This document shows positions 6,369 through 10,267 of a DNA stretch of 10,267 nucleotides, piece by piece. The notes beneath the pieces were generated by a model. It saw only the letters and a list, made by a program, of their open reading frames with translations. It was not told the origin of the DNA and did not search any database. The translations under genes and the position numbers were made by a program. Origin of the DNA: an uncultured Ruminococcus sp. GTDB taxonomy: Bacteria > Bacillota > Clostridia > Oscillospirales > Acutalibacteraceae. The first letter of the stretch is position 1. The number at the start of each line of letters is the position of its first letter. The stretch lies in NCBI GenBank assembly GCA_902773265.1, contig CACYDZ010000003.1:1-10267 (forward strand). Direction: 5' to 3'.

Positions 6369-6496
6369 GAAAGTTTCGGTCAAGCCTTTGGGGAGGCTTG
6401 TGGGGTTAAGGGGCAAAGCCCCTTAGCGGGATTTTAAAGGGCGGTAGCCCTTTAATCGGCTAAAAATTCCAAACAAAATCTGCGTAAGCAGATTTT
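6369..6496 (-). repeat. Intergenic multi-hairpin repeat, copy B (reverse)
   Basis: Read on the minus strand, all four hairpins are present: H1 AAAATCTGC/GCAGATTTT (6475-6496), H2 TTAAAGGGC/GCCCTTTAA (6434-6455), H3 TAAGGGGC/GCCCCTTA (6407-6425), and H4 AAGCCT/AGGCTT (6382-6399), whose loop reads TTGGGG on the + strand, followed by the GAC..AAACTTT tail (6369-6381). H4 has a different sequence from copy A but still pairs fully. It is placed tail-to-tail with copy A and ends 14 bases before the next ribosome binding site. Confidence 0.85.
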
Positions 6497-6525
6497 GACA
6501 TTATCGTTATGGAGAAATCACCATT

Positions 6526-7536
6526 ATGAAAATATTACTCGTCCTGACAGGCGGAACCATCGCCTGTAAAACACAAAATCATCAAATCAATATCACTTCA
6601 GAAACCGCTGACAGTATCCTTACCGTCTATCAGAACATCAATCCAGACAGTAATACTCTTTTTGAAGTCGTCCAGCCTCTTCATACACTCAGCGAAAATC
6701 ATACCGCTGTTACCTATAATCAACTCATACAATTTCTGTACAAAACCGATTTTTCCTCCTATGACGGTATCATTATGACACATGGGTCTGATACCCTTTC
6801 CTATACTTCGGCACTTGTAGGAATGTTGCTGCCCGATATCTCTGTACCGTTTATGATTACAGCGTCTGATTATCCTTTAGACAATGCAAAGTCCAATGGT
6901 ATCAGCAACTTTTCGGCTTGTGTCAGGTGGATAGAACATTCTGTCTGCAACGGTGTTTTTACCGTATACGGCAAAAAAGACTTTCCTTGTATTTATCTCT
7001 CTACCAGAATTTGTGAGGCCGACCCCGTTACTGATGATTTTTCCCCTTTCGGTGATGGGATTGTCGCCAGATTCCACAACAATCGTATCACCTTTATCAA
7101 CAATGAACTTGTCAATTTGTTGAAAACTTCTCGCCGTCAGCAAAGGTTTTTTCAGCAACCCCCTGTTATCCAAAAGAATGTCCTGCTGATAAAGACCTAT
7201 CCTAATCAGAATTTTTCGGTGTACCGTCTGGAAAACATTTCGGCAGTCGTTATCTATCTCTATCATTCAGGAACAGCTCCTGTTGTCGGGAGTGACACAA
7301 ACATCTGTCACTTTATGCAAAAATGTCGTGAAAAAAATATTCCTGTCTATACCGCTTCTCATAAACGCAAAGCAGATAACTATGTGACAACCATCGAAAG
7401 TGATAAATACACCACGCTGAAAATCTATCAGACCTCTCAAGAATGTGCTTATATCAAAACTTTGCTGGCAGTCAATCAGACCGAATATCTGCCTGATGAG
7501 GTTATCCGTACAGACATTTTCTTTGAACAGGAATAA
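6526..7536 (+). CDS. L-asparaginase-like amidohydrolase
   Basis: This 336-residue protein belongs to the bacterial asparaginase/glutaminase family, which hydrolyses asparagine to aspartate and ammonia. The N-terminal signature LVLTGGTIA (5-13) carries the nucleophile Thr11. The second signature is MTHGSDTLSYTSALVGMLLP (84-103), with Ser88-Asp89 where most members have Thr-Asp. ITASDYPLDNAKSNGISNF (111-129) fits the conserved segment that follows. The C-terminal domain keeps YHSGTAP but is otherwise diverged. There is no signal peptide, so it is likely cytoplasmic. The ATG follows GGAG (6511-6514) by 11 bases. No promoter is evident between repeat copy B and the gene. The gerA-like gene begins 41 bases downstream, probably in the same transcript. 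Substrate range is not certain. Confidence 0.85.
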   Translation: MKILLVLTGGTIACKTQNHQINITSETADSILTVYQNINPDSNTLFEVVQPLHTLSENHTAVTYNQLIQFLYKTDFSSYDGIIMTHGSDTLSYTSALVGMLLPDISVPFMITASDYPLDNAKSNGISNFSACVRWIEHSVCNGVFTVYGKKDFPCIYLSTRICEADPVTDDFSPFGDGIVARFHNNRITFINNELVNLLKTSRRQQRFFQQPPVIQKNVLLIKTYPNQNFSVYRLENISAVVIYLYHSGTAPVVGSDTNICHFMQKCREKNIPVYTASHKRKADNYVTTIESDKYTTLKIYQTSQECAYIKTLLAVNQTEYLPDEVIRTDIFFEQE

Positions 7537-7570
7537 TTCCTTTTTTTCTGTGCAAAACAGTAAAAAGGAA
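7537..7570 (+). promoter_or_regulatory. Hairpin masking the gerA ribosome binding site
   Basis: TTCCTTTTT (7537-7545), directly after the asparaginase stop, is perfectly complementary to AAAAAGGAA (7562-7570), which contains the ribosome binding site of the next gene. CTG/CAG extends the stem inside. With no U-tract after it this is not a normal terminator; it would hide the ribosome binding site in the folded mRNA and may lower or couple translation. Confidence 0.5.
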
Positions 7571-7577
7571 TGATGTT

Positions 7578-9020
7578 ATGAACAATCTATATGCTGTACT
7601 GGATAAGAATGTTGCTTATCTGAAAAAACTGTTTGATAATTCGTCTGACTTTACGGTGAGATATTTACAGACCAAATCAACAAGATGTGCGGTGATTACC
7701 ATAGAAGGTATGTGTGACAAGGAAGTTCTTTGTACAGGCATTATCTGTCCGCTGTTGAAAAGTGACTATCCCGAAACGGAAAGTGTAAGGGACTTACTCT
7801 CTTTTATGGAACACTCTGTACTTTCTCTGGCAGAGGTTTCCCGTTTGGAAACATTTGAAGATGTTTTACAGAACATCATGTCGGGATTTGCGGTACTGCT
7901 GATAGAAAATTGCAGTGTGGCATTGAGTATCGGTGTACAGGGGTACAGTTATCGCAGTGTTGCCGAACCCGACAGCGAACTCTCCGAAAGAGGAAGCCGT
8001 GAGGGATTTGTCGAACCGCTTCATATCAATATGTCACTGCTCAGACGCAGAATGAAAAATCCTAAACTTAAACTCGAAACAATGGTTATCGGGGATATCA
8101 GCCATACGGAAATCTGTCTTTGTTACCTGACGGATATTGTCAGCAAAAGTATTCTCGAAAATCTTAAAGAAAGATTACAGAATATTCATTTAGATACTGT
8201 GCTGGCAAGCGGATATCTGGTGACTTTTCTGGAAGATGATAACGAATATTCTTTATTCAGTGGTGTCGGCATTACCGAAAGACCTGATACTGTCAGCGGA
8301 AAAATTACAGAAGGCAGAATTGCCGTCTTGATTGACGGTACACCCTCTGTACTGATAGTGCCATATCTGTTTGTGGAAAATTTTCAGACAATGGGCGATT
8401 ATTCCTACAAGCCGTATTATGCAACCCTTATCCGTATGATGAAATATCTGTGTTTTTTTGTAGCGGCACTGTTACCCGGAATTTATACGGCAGTAGCATT
8501 ATTCAACCCCGAACTTTTTCCTGAACAAATTCTCATACAGCTGGAAACCTCTATCGGCAATACACCTTTCGGACTGGTAACAGAAATTCTGCTGGTACTG
8601 TTCATGTATGAGATTATGCGTGAGGCAGGATTAAGACTGCCGAAATCTTTAGGACACGCAGTCAGTATTGTGGGAGCGTTGGTGATTGGCGATACTGCTG
8701 TCAGTGCCGGATTGATTGTTGCTCCTACTTTAATGATAGTTGCATTGACGGCGATTGCGTCTTATGTCATTCCCGATTTATATCCGCAGTTGTATGTATT
8801 GAGAATAGGGTTTATTGTCAGCGGGGGATTGTTCGGCATATGGGGAATTGTGCTGTTGTTTTGTGTACTGACGGTCAATCTTTGCGGAAAATCCACTTTG
8901 GGCGTACCGTATACTATGCCGCTTGCACCGTTTAAACTTTCGGGTATGCGTGATGTGATTATACGGGCAGACTGGAAATTTATGGGGAAATTCAGACATA
9001 TTGTCAGCGATACCCCCTGA
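7578..9020 (+). CDS. Spore germination protein, GerA/SpoVAF family
   Basis: This 480-residue protein is of the GerA A-subunit family (GerAA, GerBA, GerKA, SpoVAF), inner-membrane proteins of the spore that sense germinants or assist the response. An N-terminal soluble part (1-285) holds the family segments GSREGFVEPLHINMSLLRRR (139-158) and EGRIAVLIDGTPSVLIVPYL (245-264). Membrane segments follow at about 288-309, 330-346, 362-398 (probably two) and 408-436. The conserved REAGLRLP.SLGHAVSIVGAL spans 348-368. The usual GQAAV is GDTAV here, which may point toward the SpoVAF side; that is inference from memory. No B (permease-like) or C (lipoprotein) subunit gene follows, unlike typical gerABC operons. 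The ribosome binding site AAAAGGAA precedes the ATG by about 8 bases and lies in a hairpin. A strong terminator follows. Confidence 0.92.
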   Translation: MNNLYAVLDKNVAYLKKLFDNSSDFTVRYLQTKSTRCAVITIEGMCDKEVLCTGIICPLLKSDYPETESVRDLLSFMEHSVLSLAEVSRLETFEDVLQNIMSGFAVLLIENCSVALSIGVQGYSYRSVAEPDSELSERGSREGFVEPLHINMSLLRRRMKNPKLKLETMVIGDISHTEICLCYLTDIVSKSILENLKERLQNIHLDTVLASGYLVTFLEDDNEYSLFSGVGITERPDTVSGKITEGRIAVLIDGTPSVLIVPYLFVENFQTMGDYSYKPYYATLIRMMKYLCFFVAALLPGIYTAVALFNPELFPEQILIQLETSIGNTPFGLVTEILLVLFMYEIMREAGLRLPKSLGHAVSIVGALVIGDTAVSAGLIVAPTLMIVALTAIASYVIPDLYPQLYVLRIGFIVSGGLFGIWGIVLLFCVLTVNLCGKSTLGVPYTMPLAPFKLSGMRDVIIRADWKFMGKFRHIVSDTP

Positions 9021-9038
9021 AATATCTGCTCTCAGACG

Positions 9039-9092
9039 GAAAACTTCTTTGTTTTCATCTCTATCACAGAAAACAAAGAAGTTTTCTTATTT
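9039..9092 (+). terminator. Long-stem terminator after the gerA-like gene
   Basis: GAAAACTTCTTTGTTTTC (9039-9056) is perfectly complementary to 9069-9086, an 18-bp stem with a 12-base loop, followed by TTATTT. The stem is AT-rich but very long, and it lies 18 bases past the stop codon, so termination is the likely role. Confidence 0.7.
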
Positions 9093-9100
9093 GACAGAAC

Positions 9101-9227
9101 AAAATCTGCATACGCAGATTTTGATTGAGTTTTCAGCCGATTAAAGGGCTGTCGCCCTTTAAAATCCTGCTAAGGGGCTTTGCCCCTTAACCCCACAACT
9201 TTTTGAAAAAAGTTGACAAAAACTTTT
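9101..9227 (+). repeat. Intergenic multi-hairpin repeat, copy C (forward)
   Basis: All four hairpins are present: H1 AAAATCTGC/GCAGATTTT (9101-9122), H2 TTAAAGGGC/GCCCTTTAA with loop TGTC (9141-9162), H3 TAAGGGGC/GCCCCTTA (9171-9189) and H4 AACTTTTT/AAAAAGTT (9197-9214). The tail GACAAAAACTTTT ends at 9227. It shares the AGCCGATTAAAGGGC block with copy B and the H4 type with copy A. It lacks the TCACTTCGTT end. Confidence 0.85.
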
Positions 9228-9255
9228 AATTATCTTAGCTTAACCTCAGCCAAAA

Positions 9256-9278
9256 ATCATTACAAATTTTGTAATGAT
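9256..9278. promoter_or_regulatory. 23-bp perfect palindrome adjoining the proB -35 box
   Basis: ATCATTACAAA (9256-9266) and TTTGTAATGAT (9268-9278) are exact inverted repeats around a single T. The site ends two bases before the -35 hexamer. Its size and place suit a dimeric DNA-binding regulator, either activator or repressor, of proB. I do not recognise the motif. Confidence 0.5.
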
Positions 9279-9280
9279 AC

Positions 9281-9309
9281 TTGAGAAAATAACAAAATTA
9301 TGATACAAT
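9281..9309 (+). promoter_or_regulatory. Extended -10 promoter for proB
   Basis: TTGAGA (9281-9286) and TACAAT (9304-9309) are spaced by 17 bp, with an extended TG at 9301-9302. The start point would fall near 9316, giving a short leader of about 29 bases before the ATG. Confidence 0.7.
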
Positions 9310-9344
9310 AAATTCCAGTTTGTCGAACCACAAAGGAGTTTATC

Positions 9345-10133
9345 ATGGAAAACAAAAGAATTGTTGTCAAGGTAGGAACATCAACATTGACATATGAAAA
9401 CGGAAAATTAAATTTAAGGCGGTTTCAGCATTTGTGTCGGGTACTAAGCGACCTTCACAATGCCGGGAGGGATATTGTATTGGTCAGTTCAGGAGCGGTA
9501 GGTGTCGGTCTGGGAAAGCTGGGCAGGGAAGAAAGACCGTCTTCTACACCCGAAAAACAGGCATTGGCAGCAGTAGGACAGTGTGAACTGATGTTTATGT
9601 ACGACAAGATTTTCGGGGAGTATAATAATACAGTCGCACAGATTTTGCTGACAAGGAATGTCATTGATGACACCACCTTAAGACAGAATGCCTACAATAC
9701 TTTAGAAACGCTGATAAAGATGAAAATTATTCCTGTCATCAACGAAAATGACAGTGTAGCCACTGATGAGATAGAAGGAGCGAATTTTGGAGATAACGAT
9801 ATGCTTTCAGCAATGGTGGCGAGATTAGTAGGGGCAGATATGTTGGTGATTATGACAGATATAGACGGATTATTTGAAACCAATCCCAGAGTAGACCCAT
9901 ATGCCAAATTACTCAAAAGAGTAGCCAGAATAGATGATGACATTAAGAAGATGGCAGGGGGAACAGGTTCAAACAGAGGAACAGGCGGAATGTTGACAAA
10001 AGTAGCTGCTGCCGAGATGGCCACTAAAAACGGCATACAGTGTTGTGTACTTAACGGCAATAATCCCGATATCCTGTATGACCTGATGGACGGTCATAAT
10101 CCTGGTACAATTTTTGAAGCCGACCCGGTTTAA
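9345..10133 (+). CDS. proB: Glutamate 5-kinase, short form without PUA domain
   Basis: This 262-residue amino-acid kinase phosphorylates glutamate to gamma-glutamyl phosphate, the first step of proline synthesis, in the cytoplasm. The ATP-binding start VVKVGTSTLT (7-16) holds Lys9. Other signatures are VSSGAVGVGLGKLG (47-60), INENDSVATDE (132-142, substrate site), FGDNDMLSA (148-156), TDIDGLFETNP (171-181) and GTGGMLTKVAAAE (212-224). The length fits the kinase domain alone; many homologs of about 370 residues add a C-terminal PUA domain, absent here. GGAG (9335-9338) lies 6 bases before the ATG. Its usual partner proA is not in the window; a repeat copy follows directly, so proA is either beyond the right edge or elsewhere. 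Confidence 0.97.
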   Translation: MENKRIVVKVGTSTLTYENGKLNLRRFQHLCRVLSDLHNAGRDIVLVSSGAVGVGLGKLGREERPSSTPEKQALAAVGQCELMFMYDKIFGEYNNTVAQILLTRNVIDDTTLRQNAYNTLETLIKMKIIPVINENDSVATDEIEGANFGDNDMLSAMVARLVGADMLVIMTDIDGLFETNPRVDPYAKLLKRVARIDDDIKKMAGGTGSNRGTGGMLTKVAAAEMATKNGIQCCVLNGNNPDILYDLMDGHNPGTIFEADPV

Positions 10134-10164
10134 GGACAATGTCATCAACTTAAAAGTGTCATTC

Positions 10165-10267
10165 CAAACGAAGTGAACCATAAAAGTTTTGTCCACTTTT
10201 GGGGAAGTGGTAGGGGTCAAGGGGACAAAGTCCCCTTGTGGGATTTTAAAGGGCAAAGCCCTTTAAT
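10165..10267 (-). repeat. Intergenic multi-hairpin repeat, copy D (reverse), cut by the window edge
   Basis: Read on the minus strand: H2 TTAAAGGGC/GCCCTTTAA (10246-10266), H3 with arms CAAGGGGAC/GTCCCCTTG (10218-10238), H4 CCACTT/AAGTGG with TTGGGG loop on the + strand (10193-10210), the GACAAAACTTTT-type tail, and a CACTTCGTTTG end (10165-10175) like that of copy A. H1, if present, lies beyond the right edge. The copy starts about 30 bases after proB, which has no other visible terminator. Confidence 0.8.

Noticed and set aside
6495..6500. TTGACA as a -35 box for the asparaginase gene
   Set aside because: A -10 box at the right distance would fall inside the ribosome binding region and no TATAAT-like sequence is there.
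6194..6525. CRISPR array or attachment site in the palindromic block
   Set aside because: There are no regularly spaced identical direct repeats with unique spacers, no cas genes and no integrase; the hairpins belong to the dispersed intergenic repeat.

Overview
The window reads as chromosomal DNA of a low- to mid-GC, endospore-forming gut or rumen Clostridium-class Firmicute, most likely Ruminococcus-like (Oscillospiraceae). The lineage call is inference. It rests on strong AGGAGG-type ribosome binding sites, a GerA-family spore germination protein, the Firmicute pair rplS-lepB, a BspA-like leucine-rich-repeat/Ig-like surface protein with a C-terminal module typical of Ruminococcus secreted proteins, and the hairpin-rich intergenic repeats.

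All convincing genes lie on the + strand. 2-2053: the 3' part of a large secreted repeat protein, cut by the left edge. 2054-2773: a long AT-rich spacer holding a well-promoted 40-codon acidic peptide gene. 2774-4072: an SPFH/Band-7 (YdjI-like) protein with three C-terminal zinc ribbons. 4109-4682: rplS (L19) with its own promoter, structured leader and terminator. 4713-6193: lepB (signal peptidase I) followed closely by a PflX-type radical SAM protein that appears to lack a standard start codon. 6194-6525: a terminator and two inverted copies of an intergenic repeat. 6526-9020: an L-asparaginase-like protein and a lone GerA-type spore germination subunit, probably co-transcribed. 9021-9344: a terminator, a third repeat copy, and a palindrome abutting the proB promoter. 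9345-10133: proB (short glutamate 5-kinase), then a fourth repeat copy running off the right edge.

Functionally this is mostly housekeeping: ribosome, secretion, amino-acid metabolism and sporulation, plus one surface protein. LepB would process secreted proteins such as the first gene, but nothing shows a dedicated partnership. I see no mobile-element transposase, CRISPR array, tRNA or rRNA, and no obvious new multi-gene system.

The less ordinary material lies between the genes. The main item is a four-copy, multi-hairpin repeat whose fourth stem and, in part, its third change in a compensatory way between copies. The others are the apparent ACG start of the radical SAM gene, the small acidic peptide gene with an inverted repeat over its promoter, a hairpin that would mask the gerA ribosome binding site, and the perfect palindrome in front of proB.
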